NCBI RefSeq assembly: GCF_006265225.1 | Contig: NZ_VDCS01000008.1 | Coordinates: 164,288 to 228,287 of the forward strand | Source of the DNA: Allotamlana fucoidanivorans | GTDB taxonomy: Bacteria; Bacteroidota; Bacteroidia; Flavobacteriales; Flavobacteriaceae | Reading direction: 5' to 3' | DNA length: 64,000 nt | Shown: piece after piece, positions 8,658 through 17,504 of the stretch | How positions within the stretch are numbered: position 1 is the stretch's first letter | Layout: each line of letters starts with the position of its first letter | Made by a program: the position numbers and the translations under genes | The notes under the pieces: model-generated | The model's input: the letters and a program-made list of their open reading frames with translations, nothing else | Databases searched by the model: none | Told to the model about the DNA's origin: nothing

Positions 8658-9929
8658 TCAAAATGAGACGTTAAAAGTGAATTTAAACGCAACATTGTCA
8701 CTAATGTTAGGAAGGTGGTAAGCACCATAGCGATATGTAAAGCTTAAACCGAACCCAAACAGTAATTTGTTGAATTCAAAACCAGATTCGGTAAACCCGT
8801 GCTTTAAAGAGCTAAAAGTTATATTGTCATGTCTTTCAGGATTGTCCATGTCTCCTATGGCATACCTAGAAATTAAAACCAACTGTGGTTTTAACTTATC
8901 AGAAATTTGAAACGGTGGTAAAAAATATCTAAACTGAATGGTGGCAAATTTATCAGAAAAGAATTCATTAAAATACATGGTTTCAAAACTGTTTAAGCCG
9001 GCCACGGTAAAGCGTTGTAGTATTTTTTCTTTTGTAATGTTATTGGGGTAGGCATGGTACAGATGGGTGAGTGGGGCATCGCCAATAGCCATACCAGTAA
9101 CTAGAGTAATTTGCCCGTAATGGTTGGGGTTCTGACCAATCTTTTCAATAACCTTAAAATCAAACTTTGAGAAGTCAAAATCACCTTTAAAGGCATTTTT
9201 AAAACTTTTTGTGTATTGAAACGAAAACTTCGGGAATCCCGATTTTGTTTCTCTCATACCAATAGGAGTGGGTTCAAATTTACTAAACGGACTCCATTGA
9301 AATCCTACAATACCCGTAGTTATATTAAAAGAGTGATACGATGTGTCATTTAAAAGGTAGTTGTAGCTATAGGTAGGCTCAATATTACTTACTGCAAATT
9401 CGGCTTCTGATAGAAGGTGGGGTGCTATTTGATGTTCTATAGCCACTGCTGTTGTTATGTGCTTGTGAAACAAATCAATATTTAGCAAACGAGGTTCAAA
9501 AAACTGAAATACCCTAGAGTCTGTTATGTACCGTGTACTCCCCGTTTCTTGTAAATCATCTGTATAGGTTGCATTTAACCAAGTATTAGTTTTTTGAGCT
9601 AACCTAATACCTCCTCCAAAACTGTATTTAAATCTATGGTCTCTAAAACCGTAAACTGCATAGGTGTTGAATCTGAATTTTTCAGAAAAAGTATGGTTTG
9701 TTACTCCGCCTAGTCCAGTACGAATCCCTTCGTAATGGTTGTATTTTACTAAATACCTAAGGTCAAAATTAAAGTACTTGGTAGGGAAATAACCATTTCC
9801 AATACTTTTAAGTAATAAGTTTTTGTTAATAGAGTCTCGCTGAGGCTCATTAGTAACATCAATTGGCTCTTGTGATTGTGCCAAAAAAGTCGAAAAAATA
9901 GCTAATAAAAAAAATGAGCTTTTTGGCAT
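8658..9929 (-). CDS. Outer-membrane beta-barrel protein, DUF5686-like C-terminal barrel
   Basis: A 423-residue exported protein with signal peptide MPKSSFFLLAIFSTFLAQSQ, many alternating amphipathic strands and a terminal phenylalanine (FKFTFNVSF), the signature of a BAM-inserted barrel. Segments such as YFNFDLRYLVKYNHYEGIR and QFRYFLPPFQISDKLKPQL resemble the barrel part of the DUF5686 family. The usual N-terminal carboxypeptidase-regulatory-like domain of that family is absent. It lies upstream of, and 47 bases from, the MMPL transporter, so both are probably co-transcribed and may work on the same cargo. Exact function is unknown. Confidence 0.72.
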   Translation of the reverse strand: MPKSSFFLLAIFSTFLAQSQEPIDVTNEPQRDSINKNLLLKSIGNGYFPTKYFNFDLRYLVKYNHYEGIRTGLGGVTNHTFSEKFRFNTYAVYGFRDHRFKYSFGGGIRLAQKTNTWLNATYTDDLQETGSTRYITDSRVFQFFEPRLLNIDLFHKHITTAVAIEHQIAPHLLSEAEFAVSNIEPTYSYNYLLNDTSYHSFNITTGIVGFQWSPFSKFEPTPIGMRETKSGFPKFSFQYTKSFKNAFKGDFDFSKFDFKVIEKIGQNPNHYGQITLVTGMAIGDAPLTHLYHAYPNNITKEKILQRFTVAGLNSFETMYFNEFFSDKFATIQFRYFLPPFQISDKLKPQLVLISRYAIGDMDNPERHDNITFSSLKHGFTESGFEFNKLLFGFGLSFTYRYGAYHLPNISDNVAFKFTFNVSF

Positions 9930-9957
9930 TTAAAAACCGTTTATAGGCAGAATTATG

Positions 9958-9986
9958 AAAAAAGCGACATGGTAATAGTCGCTTTT
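9958..9986 (-). terminator. Rho-independent terminator after frr
   Basis: Minus-strand hairpin AAAAGCGAC/GTCGCTTTT (bases 9960-9968 with 9978-9986) with a 9-base loop, followed by further T residues. It sits just after the frr stop at 9990 and ends the pyrH-frr unit. Confidence 0.85.
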
Positions 9987-9989
9987 CTA

Positions 9990-10547
9990 TTATACGGTCA
10001 TGATTTCTTTTTCTTTAGTATCAAAAAGATCATCAATAATTTTTACAAATTTATCGGTAAGCGCTTGAATATCAATTTCAGCATTCTTTTTTAGGTCTTC
10101 TGAAACATCATCATTTTTCTTAACCTCATTCATGGCTTCTTTTCTAGCCGTTCTAATGCTTATTTTAGCATCTTCTGCTTCAGCTTTTGCTTGTTTAGCT
10201 AATATTTTTCTTCGTTCTTCAGTTAATGGTGGCACATTAATGATTATAACCTCGCCATTATTCATAGGATTAAACCCTAGGTTGGCATAGGCAATGCCAC
10301 GTTCAATTTCTTGTAGCATACTTTTTTCCCAAGGTTGAACAGAAATGGTTCTACCATCTGGCGTGTTAACATTAGCAACTTGCGATAATGGGGTTTGTGA
10401 ACCATAATAGTCAACCATAACACTACCAAGCATGGCAGGGCTCGCTTTTCCTGCTCTTATATTTAAAAATGCCTTTTTTAGATGAGCAATGGCGTTATCC
10501 ATTGATTCCTTTGTGGTGTCTAATATAAATTGAATGTCTTCGTTCAT
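9990..10547 (-). CDS. frr: Ribosome recycling factor
   Basis: RRF, which with EF-G splits the post-termination ribosome. The length of 185 residues is standard. Visible family signatures are MDNAIAHLKKAFLNIRAGKA near the N-terminus, then PLSQVANVNTPDGRTISVQP, then INVPPLTEERRKILAKQAK in the helical domain. It lies 42 bases downstream of pyrH on the same strand and is followed by a terminator; pyrH-frr is a very widely conserved pair, so co-transcription is likely. Confidence 0.97.
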   Translation of the reverse strand: MNEDIQFILDTTKESMDNAIAHLKKAFLNIRAGKASPAMLGSVMVDYYGSQTPLSQVANVNTPDGRTISVQPWEKSMLQEIERGIAYANLGFNPMNNGEVIIINVPPLTEERRKILAKQAKAEAEDAKISIRTARKEAMNEVKKNDDVSEDLKKNAEIDIQALTDKFVKIIDDLFDTKEKEIMTV

Positions 10548-10589
10548 TGTTTTAATTTTTAGGGATTAAATCAAAAATTGCGCCAAGTA

Positions 10590-11297
10590 TTAAACGTTAA
10601 CTACAGTACCTATATTTTCGCCAGAAACTACTTTAAGTAAATTTCCTTTTTTATTCATGTCAAAAACAATAATAGGTAAATTGTTTTCTTGACTTAAGGT
10701 AAAAGCTGTTGTGTCCATAACTTTAAGACCTTTACGTAGTACATCATCAAAACTTATGGTGTTAAATTTAACGGCATTGGTGTCTTTTTCCGGATCTGCA
10801 TTGTAGATACCGTCAACACGGGTTCCTTTTAAAATAACATCGGCTTCAATCTCGATAGCACGCAATACAGCGGCAGAATCAGTTGTAAAATAAGGATTTC
10901 CAGTACCGCCACCAAAAATAACTACACGGCCTTTTTCTAAATGGCGCATGGCTTTTCTTCTAATAAAAGGTTCGGCTACTTCATTTATTTTTATAGCGGT
11001 TTGTAATCTTGTTGGCATACCAGCATCTTCTAAAGCACCTTGTAAAGCCAATCCATTAATAACCGTTGCTAGCATACCCATATAATCCCCTTGTACACGG
11101 TCCATACCTTTACTAGCTCCAGCCACACCTCTAAAAATGTTACCGCCACCTATAACAATGGCTACTTCAACACCTTTGTCCATTATCGTTTTTATGTCTT
11201 GCGCGTATTCTGCCAAGCGTTCAGAATCAATACCATATTGGCGTGTTCCCATGAGTGCTTCACCAGATAGTTTAAGGAGTATTCTTTTATATTTCAT
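10590..11297 (-). CDS. pyrH: Uridylate kinase
   Basis: UMP kinase, which makes UDP from UMP and ATP in pyrimidine nucleotide synthesis; an amino-acid-kinase-fold hexamer in the cytoplasm. At 235 residues it shows [16 protein letters not shown] at the N-terminus, [13 protein letters not shown] (phosphate binding), [20 protein letters not shown] and the C-terminal [13 protein letters not shown]. The frame extends upstream to 11393, but the ATG at 11297 is chosen because it starts exactly at the conserved N-terminus and a -7 element lies at 11321-11328. The tsf terminator separates it from upstream genes, so pyrH-frr has its own promoter. Confidence 0.97.
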   Translation of the reverse strand: MKYKRILLKLSGEALMGTRQYGIDSERLAEYAQDIKTIMDKGVEVAIVIGGGNIFRGVAGASKGMDRVQGDYMGMLATVINGLALQGALEDAGMPTRLQTAIKINEVAEPFIRRKAMRHLEKGRVVIFGGGTGNPYFTTDSAAVLRAIEIEADVILKGTRVDGIYNADPEKDTNAVKFNTISFDDVLRKGLKVMDTTAFTLSQENNLPIIVFDMNKKGNLLKVVSGENIGTVVNV

Positions 11298-11320
11298 GTT
11301 TTGTTTTAACTGAAGTTGCG

Positions 11321-11328
11321 CAAAATTA
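11321..11328 (-). promoter_or_regulatory. Candidate -7 element of pyrH-frr (TAATTTTG)
   Basis: TAATTTTG on the minus strand matches TAnnTTTG and lies 23 bases before the pyrH ATG, downstream of the tsf terminator. The -33 position (ATT) is poor. It supports the shorter pyrH start. Confidence 0.5.
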
Positions 11329-11373
11329 CGTATTTTTTTTATTTTGGAATTTATATAAAACCTTAATTTTAGA

Positions 11374-11408
11374 ATAAAAAAACCACTATTCAAGGGAATA
11401 GTGGTTTT
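11374..11408 (-). terminator. Rho-independent terminator after tsf
   Basis: A perfect 13-bp stem, AAAACCACTATTC/GAATAGTGGTTTT (bases 11379-11391 with 11396-11408) with a 4-base loop, followed on the minus strand by seven T residues in total. It lies 36 bases after the tsf stop and ends the ribosomal protein/tsf unit. Confidence 0.93.
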
Positions 11409-11444
11409 ATATGAATGTGTCCGCCAAAGCGGAAATGGTTCATG

Positions 11445-12419
11445 TTATCCTACAGTAGCACGTTTAAAACCAACGATTTCAACATCTCCAAAAGAAGCAA
11501 CATAGTCTGCAACTGTTTTCTTTTCATCTTTGATGAATTTTTGATCCAATAGACATTGTTCTTGATCTAAAGTCGTGTTGTCAGAAATGAAACGTTCCAT
11601 TTTACCTGGTAAAATTCGGTCCCAAATCTTTTCTGGTTTACCTTCAGCAGCTAACTCTGCTTTAGCATCTTCTTCAGCTTGTGCTAAAACTTCAGGTGTT
11701 AATTGTGCCATTGAGATGTATTTAGGTACATTTTTAAGTGTTTTACCTAAACGGCCAAGCTCAATATTGTCTTTTTCTATAACTGCAATTCTTGCTTCAG
11801 TTTCAGACGCCACATAAGCAGGATCAAAATCTTTGTATGATAATGATGTAGCCCCCATTGAAGCAACTTGCATAGCTATGTCTTTTACTAAAACATCAGC
11901 ATTATCAACCTTTGCAGTTAAACCAACTAAAGCAGCAATTTTGTTAATGTGTACATAAGACCCCACATAAGCAGCTTCTAATTTTTCAAAAGCTGTAATG
12001 TCTAGTTTTTCGCCAATAACCCCAGTTTGCTCAACTAATTTTTCAGCAACAGTCATACCACCAAAATCGGCCGCTAAAAAGGCTTCTTTTGAATCGTGGT
12101 TTAAAGCGATATCAGCTAAATCATTAGCAAGTGCTAAGAAATTTTCATTTTTACCAACAAAGTCTGTTTCGCAGCCTAAAACTATGGCAACACCCGCTGT
12201 TTGGTCTGCATTGATTTTAGCTACAGCAGCACCTTCAGAAGACTCTCTGTCAGCTCTTTTTTCTGCTACTTTTTGTCCTTTCTTACGTAAAACTTCAATA
12301 GCTTTATCAAAATCGCCTTCAGCCTCAACCAAAGCTTTCTTGCAATCCATCATACCTGCTCCAGTTGCTTGTCTTAATTTATTAACTTCTGCAGCTGTTA
12401 CTTTTACTGTAGTACTCAT
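11445..12419 (-). CDS. tsf: Translation elongation factor Ts
   Basis: EF-Ts, the GDP/GTP exchange factor for EF-Tu. At 324 residues it is slightly longer than the enterobacterial protein, as usual in Bacteroidota. The N-terminal UBA-like domain reads VNKLRQATGAGMMDCKKALV. The core domain has EGAAVAKINADQTAGVAIVL and the catalytic-type segment GCETDFVGKNENFLALANDL, which carries the TDFV contact to EF-Tu. It follows rpsB as in most bacteria, but the 86-base gap contains a terminator-like hairpin that may lower tsf expression relative to rpsB. Confidence 0.97.
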   Translation of the reverse strand: MSTTVKVTAAEVNKLRQATGAGMMDCKKALVEAEGDFDKAIEVLRKKGQKVAEKRADRESSEGAAVAKINADQTAGVAIVLGCETDFVGKNENFLALANDLADIALNHDSKEAFLAADFGGMTVAEKLVEQTGVIGEKLDITAFEKLEAAYVGSYVHINKIAALVGLTAKVDNADVLVKDIAMQVASMGATSLSYKDFDPAYVASETEARIAVIEKDNIELGRLGKTLKNVPKYISMAQLTPEVLAQAEEDAKAELAAEGKPEKIWDRILPGKMERFISDNTTLDQEQCLLDQKFIKDEKKTVADYVASFGDVEIVGFKRATVG

Positions 12420-12432
12420 AGTAATTATAATT

Positions 12433-12483
12433 TAAAAAAAGTCGTTCAATTTATTTCCTGCAAAGAAAAGAACTAAACGACTT
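12433..12483 (-). terminator. Terminator-like hairpin between rpsB and tsf
   Basis: On the minus strand AAGTCGTT (12476-12483) pairs with AACGACTT (12439-12446), followed by a run of seven T residues. The interior contains a smaller TTTC/GAAA hairpin. Both flanking genes are normally co-transcribed, so partial termination or RNA processing is more likely than a complete stop. No -7 promoter motif was seen between this hairpin and tsf. Confidence 0.65.
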
Positions 12484-12505
12484 ATTTGTGTTGTATTAAT
12501 GTTTT

Positions 12506-13270
12506 TTATTCTTCTTCTTCAGCAACGGCTTGTTTAGCTTTTGCTTTAGTAGTTTCTTTTGCAGAGGAACTTGCTTCTTTTTCAGCTTTACGCTCAGCTA
12601 AACCTCCGGAAATTGCAGATGTTACATGAGATAAAATCTTATCAATTGATTTTGAAGCATCATCATTTGCAGGGATAACATAGTCAACCTGACGTGGATC
12701 AGAGTTGGTGTCAACCATTGCAAAAATAGGAATGTTTAATTTTTGAGCTTCTTTAATCGCGATATGCTCACGCTTAATATCTACAACAAATAAAGCACCT
12801 GGTAAACGCGTCATGTCACTAATAGATCCTAAGTTTTTTTCTAACTTAGCTCTTAAACGATCTACTTGTAAACGCTCCTTTTTAGATAATGTATTGAAGG
12901 TGCCGTCTTTCTTCATTCTATCAATAGAAGCCATTTTTTTAACCGCTTTTCTAATAGTAACAAAGTTAGTTAACATACCACCTGGCCATCTTTCAGTGAT
13001 GTAAGGCATATTAATTTCTCCAGCTTTTTCAGCAACAATATCTTTTGCTTGTTTTTTTGTTGCAACGAATAAAATTTTACGTCCTGAAGCGGCAATTTTT
13101 GCTAATGCAGCTCCGGCTTCTTCAATTTTAGCCGCTGTTTTATATAGATTAATGATATGGATACCGTTACGCTCCATATAAACGTAAGGCGCCATGTTTG
13201 GATCCCACTTACGTGTCAAGTGCCCAAAGTGTACACCTGCTTCAAGTAATTCTTTTACTTCTACTGCCAT
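12506..13270 (-). CDS. rpsB: 30S ribosomal protein S2
   Basis: Small-subunit protein S2, 254 residues from the ATG at 13270. This start gives the conserved MAVEVKELLEAGVHFGHL; the frame runs further upstream but without conserved sequence. Family marks include HLTRKWDPNMAPYVYMERNG, HIINLYKTA, RWPGGMLTNFVTIR and the C-terminal FAMVDTNSDPRQVDYVIPAN. The tail is Lys/Ala/Glu-rich (AKAKQAVAEEEE). It follows rpsI after 186 bases without an obvious promoter; a long imperfect hairpin precedes the start codon and may be an autoregulatory S2 leader. Confidence 0.97.
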   Translation of the reverse strand: MAVEVKELLEAGVHFGHLTRKWDPNMAPYVYMERNGIHIINLYKTAAKIEEAGAALAKIAASGRKILFVATKKQAKDIVAEKAGEINMPYITERWPGGMLTNFVTIRKAVKKMASIDRMKKDGTFNTLSKKERLQVDRLRAKLEKNLGSISDMTRLPGALFVVDIKREHIAIKEAQKLNIPIFAMVDTNSDPRQVDYVIPANDDASKSIDKILSHVTSAISGGLAERKAEKEASSSAKETTKAKAKQAVAEEEE

Positions 13271-13293
13271 TTTGTAATAGTTTACGTTCTGTT

Positions 13294-13359
13294 GAATTAG
13301 CAATGATTAAGTGGTCCTTTTAAAAATTCGCCTTAATCATTTAGATGCTAAACTAATTC
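13294..13359 (-). promoter_or_regulatory. Two-part hairpin in the rpsB leader (candidate autoregulatory site)
   Basis: An inner perfect 10-bp stem (13302-13311 with 13332-13341, AATGATTAAG/CTTAATCATT) is extended by an outer 7-bp stem (13294-13300 with 13353-13359, GAATTAG/CTAATTC) with an 11-base bulge on one side. The structure ends 24 bases before the rpsB ATG, where an S2-binding leader would act. There is no T-run, so it is not a terminator. Confidence 0.5.
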
Positions 13360-13456
13360 CTGTCTTATTTATAGACCAGGACAACAATAACTGTTTTTTA
13401 AATTTTTGATATAGATGTGAAACAAGATAGTTTATGCCGCACATCTGAAAATGATA

Positions 13457-13843
13457 TTAACGTTTAGAGAACTGGAATTTCTTACGCGCTTTCTTCTGAC
13501 CGAATTTTTTACGCTCTACCATTCTTGGATCTCTTGTTAATAAACCTTCTGGTTTTAAAGTTAATCTATTCTCAGCATCAACCTCGCACATAGCACGAGA
13601 AATAGCTAAACGAACAGCTTCTGCTTGACCAGTAATACCACCTCCATATACATTTACTGTAATATCAAAGTTGCTTTCATTGTTAGTCAAAGCTAATGGT
13701 TGCTTTACTTTGTACTGTAACGTAGCGGTAGTAAAGTAATTAGCTAAGTCTTTTTTGTTAATCGTAATGTTTCCGCTTCCCGCAGATACATAAGCACGAG
13801 CAACAGCCGTTTTTCTACGGCCGATTTTGTGAATTACTTCCAT
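13457..13843 (-). CDS. rpsI: 30S ribosomal protein S9
   Basis: Small-subunit protein S9, 128 residues. It shows IHKIGRRKTAVARAYVSAGS at the N-terminus, GGGITGQAEAVRLAISRAMC in the middle and the basic tail RKKFGQKKARKKFQFSKR, whose C-terminal arginine reaches the P-site tRNA. The start codon overlaps the rplM stop by one base (TAATG), so the two are translationally coupled as rplM-rpsI. Confidence 0.98.
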   Translation of the reverse strand: MEVIHKIGRRKTAVARAYVSAGSGNITINKKDLANYFTTATLQYKVKQPLALTNNESNFDITVNVYGGGITGQAEAVRLAISRAMCEVDAENRLTLKPEGLLTRDPRMVERKKFGQKKARKKFQFSKR

Positions 13844-14298
13844 TAATTAAATTCGTTTAAATTGATTGTTTTTGGTTTTTGAGCTTCGTGTTTATGCTCT
13901 GAACCAACAACAACGGTTAGATTACGGAATAAATCGGCACCTAATTTGTTTTTAGGTAACATTCCTTTTACTGATTTTTCTACTACTCTTGCAGGATCTT
14001 TTCCATACAATTCTGTAGCAGTTAAACTTCTTTGACCTCCTGGGTATCCTGTGTGACGAATGTATGATTTCTCAGCCCATTTGTTACCGGATAATGTGAT
14101 TTTCTCTGCGTTGATAATGATTACATTATCTCCACAATCAACATGAGGTGTGAAGTTTGGCTTGTGCTTACCTCTTAATAGTTTTGCAACTTTTGAAGCT
14201 AAACGACCAAGCGCTTGACCTTCAGCATCAACCAAAACCCACTCTTTATTTACAGTAGCTTTGTTTGCTGAAATCGTTTTGTAGCTTAATGTGTCCAC
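13843..14298 (-). CDS. rplM: 50S ribosomal protein L13
   Basis: Large-subunit protein L13, 151 residues, with [40 protein letters not shown] and [14 protein letters not shown]. It appears to start with GTG at 14298: the sequence from there, [20 protein letters not shown], is the usual flavobacterial L13 N-terminus and no in-frame ATG precedes it. A good promoter lies 49 bases upstream, and a small CTC/GAG hairpin occurs in the roughly 40-base leader. It is the first gene of the rplM-rpsI-rpsB-tsf block. Confidence 0.97.
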   Translation of the reverse strand: MDTLSYKTISANKATVNKEWVLVDAEGQALGRLASKVAKLLRGKHKPNFTPHVDCGDNVIIINAEKITLSGNKWAEKSYIRHTGYPGGQRSLTATELYGKDPARVVEKSVKGMLPKNKLGADLFRNLTVVVGSEHKHEAQKPKTINLNEFN

Positions 14299-14346
14299 AC
14301 TAATTGATTTTTAATTATTAAACATTCCTCTCTCAAAAAGAGTTTG

Positions 14347-14377
14347 CAAATTTACGATTATAAATTTGATTACCAAA
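14347..14377 (-). promoter_or_regulatory. Promoter of the rplM operon
   Basis: On the minus strand TTTG (14377-14374) and TAAATTTG (14354-14347) are separated by 19 bases. This matches the Bacteroidota TTG/TAnnTTTG promoter and has the same spacing as the tRNA-Gln promoter in this window. Confidence 0.7.
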
Positions 14378-14485
14378 CCCTGCTGCGGGTTTTTTTGTTA
14401 TTGAAAATCAGCTAGCTGAAGTCATATTATGTGTTGTATTATGTTAGGTAGGTATAAATTGTTTTATTTGGTGTAAAGCGCAGGT

Positions 14486-15304
14486 TTAAAATCGGGTAAT
14501 ATCTACAAGTTGAATGGTGGCTACCAAATACACATTATCACTCAACGGATTTACAACCATGGATGCTTTTATAGGAATAGTAATTTTGTCTGTGTCAACA
14601 AGATTACGTTTTAATGAGACTCCAATATCATTAAAGCCTGCTTTGCTAGAGTAGAATGTGGGACCGCTTAAATCGTTCCAACTAAAAGAATACCCTATAT
14701 GCGCTTCTATTTTGTAATCTCCAGCTTTTTTGCTGTAAGTCACATTAAAGTATTGTGTATAGCGCTGTTCTCCCCGTCTTAATAAAATGTCATTGGCATC
14801 ATCTTCAGGTAAGGATGGCCGGTCTCTACCAAATAAAAAGGTTGATGACAACAGTGAAAAATGATTAGATAGTTTAAAGCTTGCCATAAAATCTAAAAGG
14901 CCACGTGTGGTTTCTGGATTAAAATCAAAAAAACCAGACGCTGTGGGGATATTGGTAATACCTTCCGTGAAATTGTAATACCAGTCTAATCTTAGATTGA
15001 ATTTTGGTCTGTAATAAATAAGAATAAGATCGGTTTCTTGATATGCACTATTTGTATTAACCCCTCCGTAAAATCCTAAAATAAAATCACCATATTTAAC
15101 ACCTGCTTGTGTAGCTAAAACAGGTGTTTTTGAAGGGGTAAGCCCTCTAAATACATTCATGGTTTTAAAAGCAAAAGACATATCGTAGGTAAATTTACCC
15201 TCTTCTACCTGAATAATTTCGTCTTCAAGAATACGGTCTTCGTTTTGAGCTATGGTTTGAGCACTGAGAGCAATAAGGATAGCAAAAAGAATGATTTTCT
15301 TCAT
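14486..15304 (-). CDS. Outer-membrane barrel protein of unknown function (TorF-like pattern)
   Basis: A 272-residue exported protein with signal peptide MKKIILFAILIALSAQTIAQ and a body of amphipathic strands ending in aromatic-terminated VDITRF. The pattern FKTMNVFRGLTPSKTPVLAT, then YGDFILGFYGG, recalls the TorF/TIGR02001 group of putative outer-membrane proteins (an RG motif followed by a glycine/aromatic strand), but similarity is only at motif level. It is monocistronic in appearance, with 263 bases to the amidohydrolase upstream. A small transport or surface role is possible; no substrate can be named. Confidence 0.6.
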   Translation of the reverse strand: MKKIILFAILIALSAQTIAQNEDRILEDEIIQVEEGKFTYDMSFAFKTMNVFRGLTPSKTPVLATQAGVKYGDFILGFYGGVNTNSAYQETDLILIYYRPKFNLRLDWYYNFTEGITNIPTASGFFDFNPETTRGLLDFMASFKLSNHFSLLSSTFLFGRDRPSLPEDDANDILLRRGEQRYTQYFNVTYSKKAGDYKIEAHIGYSFSWNDLSGPTFYSSKAGFNDIGVSLKRNLVDTDKITIPIKASMVVNPLSDNVYLVATIQLVDITRF

Positions 15305-15567
15305 TTTAATTTGTATTTAAATTAATTAATAAAGCCGTATCAAGGTTTCACCTTGTAACCCCTAAATTGGACAAGAAGGTTGAAAACTTAGTACAAAGCT
15401 ATTTTGATTGACACTATGCATATTATAAATTAACTAGACAATAATAAAAAGCATTTATTTTAATTTAACATCGTCATCTTCTAATTTGTTTTATTAGTAC
15501 TCTAACAACATACAGCATAAAAACTAGAATTAAACATAGCAGTTCTTTTTTTAAGAATATTTGTTAG

Positions 15568-17295
15568 TTACTTTTTTGGTTTTAGATAAACGGACTTTCC
15601 TTCTTTTATCGTTTCTAAAACAAGAATTTCTTTGATGTCTGCCTCAGGAACTTTTAACGGGTTTTTATCAAGAACTACTAAATCTGCTAATTTTCCAACT
15701 TCTAATGTGCCTTTACTATCTTCTTCAAAATGCTGATAGGCCGACCAACTCGTAATACCCTGCAAAGCTTCGTAGGCTGAAATTTTTTCGTCTGCTCCAA
15801 TAACTTGTCCAGATCGCGATTTGCGTTCTACAGAAATCCCTACCATACGCATCAGGTTTGGTAAGGCTACTGGTGCATCTGTATGAATAGTGATTTTCAC
15901 ACCTTTATCCAAAGCTGTTCTGGTAGGGCTAATTTTATTACCTAAACTGTCTCCAATGATTTGTTTATGCCAATCTCCCCAATAAAACGTGTGCAATGGA
16001 AAAAGTGAAACCATTAAATTAAGGTCTTTGGCATCATCTAACTGGTCTTTACGTATGTATTGACCATGTATAATAACATCACGCCTTTTATCATGACTAT
16101 AGCGCTCTTCCAATTTTCGCATAGTTCTTAACAGTTGATCTGCAGCCGCATCGCCGTTGGTATGACTTAGTATTTGCCAGTTGTTTTTATACCCTTTTTC
16201 ATAAATGGTTAGTAAGGTGCTATCACTTGGTATGGCAGGATAGCCTTTATAGTTGGCGTCTTGTCCATCGGGTGGTATTAAATATGGAATTGTTCTCCAA
16301 GCGGTTCTACCTTGAGGAGAACCATCTAGGGTCACTTTCATACCTCCAATACGATAATGATTATTGTATGTGGTACTATTCCAAGGCGTACTCATCAACT
16401 CATCAACAACAGTGTAATCGATATAGCTGACTACATCTAATTTTAACTTGTCATTTTCTGATGCAGCCGCAAGCATATCATGACTAGCTTTCATGGTTCT
16501 ACCATCCTGAGCCGTTGTATAGCCATATGATAATGCCATATTTTGACCAGCTTCAAAGAATTTATCCGAGGCTTCCTTAGTTACAGGAGTGGTTGCCTTA
16601 AAGGCATAAGGTATAGCAGCAAGCTCTTCTAAAACCCCATTGGGTTCATTGCTGCCTTCTTCTCGCCTAATAACCCCTCCTTCGGGATTTTTAGTACTAG
16701 CATCATAGCCTATTTTTTCTAGACCTTTAGAGTTAACAACAGCAAAATGCCCTGAAATATGAACAATCATAACTGGAAATTCTGTGGTTACCTCATCTAG
16801 ATCATGCTTCGTTGGAAAACGTTTTTCTTCTAATATAGAATCATCAAATCCCATCCCAAAAACCCAACCAGTTAAGGCTCTGTTCTCTGGAGTATTCCAT
16901 GCTTTTAGAATTTTAATAAGTTCGGGTATGTTTTTAGCTCCAGCATCTGGGGGAGGTAATATTTGTGCCCCAATAGCCTGAATACTAAATGCTGTAAAAT
17001 GAGCGTGACCATCAATAAAACCAGGCAACATAGTATTGCTGTTTAGGTTAACTTTTTTGGCGTTGCTAAATTGCTTTTCAGCTTCATTAAGCGTACCTAC
17101 AAAGGCAATCTTGTCCTCTTTTACAACCAAGGCCTCTGTATATGTTGGTGTGGCACCTTTCATAGTAAGTATGTCTCCCCCAAAATACAGCTGCGCATCA
17201 AACGATTCTTTTTTCTCTTGCTTACATCCAAAAGTGAAGCACATGCTTAGCACCAACAATATAATTGCTGTTTTTCTTTGATTAGTTAATTTCAT
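15568..17295 (-). CDS. Exported YtcJ-like amidohydrolase (lipoprotein)
   Basis: Metal-dependent amidohydrolase of the amidohydrolase_3/YtcJ group, 575 residues. The signal peptide ends in a lipobox-like CFTFGC (Cys24), so it is probably lipid-anchored in the envelope. Metal ligands are visible as GFIDGHAHF (His97, His99), the HTNGDAAADQLL segment, the histidine in VIIHGQYIRKDQL and ITIHTDAPVALPNLMRMVG near the end. The family motif around SGHFAVVNSKGLEKIG is also present. Family members hydrolyse amides, carbamates or N-acyl groups, but the substrate here is unknown. It heads toward a block of predicted outer-membrane proteins, a second amidohydrolase and an M20 peptidase, all on the same strand. 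Confidence 0.85.
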   Translation of the reverse strand: MKLTNQRKTAIILLVLSMCFTFGCKQEKKESFDAQLYFGGDILTMKGATPTYTEALVVKEDKIAFVGTLNEAEKQFSNAKKVNLNSNTMLPGFIDGHAHFTAFSIQAIGAQILPPPDAGAKNIPELIKILKAWNTPENRALTGWVFGMGFDDSILEEKRFPTKHDLDEVTTEFPVMIVHISGHFAVVNSKGLEKIGYDASTKNPEGGVIRREEGSNEPNGVLEELAAIPYAFKATTPVTKEASDKFFEAGQNMALSYGYTTAQDGRTMKASHDMLAAASENDKLKLDVVSYIDYTVVDELMSTPWNSTTYNNHYRIGGMKVTLDGSPQGRTAWRTIPYLIPPDGQDANYKGYPAIPSDSTLLTIYEKGYKNNWQILSHTNGDAAADQLLRTMRKLEERYSHDKRRDVIIHGQYIRKDQLDDAKDLNLMVSLFPLHTFYWGDWHKQIIGDSLGNKISPTRTALDKGVKITIHTDAPVALPNLMRMVGISVERKSRSGQVIGADEKISAYEALQGITSWSAYQHFEEDSKGTLEVGKLADLVVLDKNPLKVPEADIKEILVLETIKEGKSVYLKPKK

Positions 17296-17504
17296 AGTAA
17301 ATGTATTTGCAATAGTTTTAATTTTTTTTAAACACCAGAATATTCAAGAAAAACATGTTTAGGTTTTTAACTTAAAGCTACAAGTAGCTGATTTTTAGCG
17401 CTTCATTTATATTTAAAGATAGTAAAATCATGGGAGTTATGAATGACAGTTACTTGAATTAAATAAGACAAACTCTAAACCTTATTTATAGCTATTTAAC
17501 TTCA

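Noticed and set aside
11575..12435. Plus-strand open frames antisense to tsf
   Set aside because: Ser/Ala-rich mirror frames of a highly conserved gene; no promoter or homology pattern.
13413..13446. Inverted repeat AGATGTG/CACATCT after rpsI as a terminator
   Set aside because: The loop is 20 bases and no T-run follows on the minus strand.
14375..14392. Hairpin AAACCC/GGGTTT followed by T residues on the plus strand
   Set aside because: No plus-strand gene precedes it, and on the minus strand it overlaps the -33 region of the rplM promoter without a T-run.
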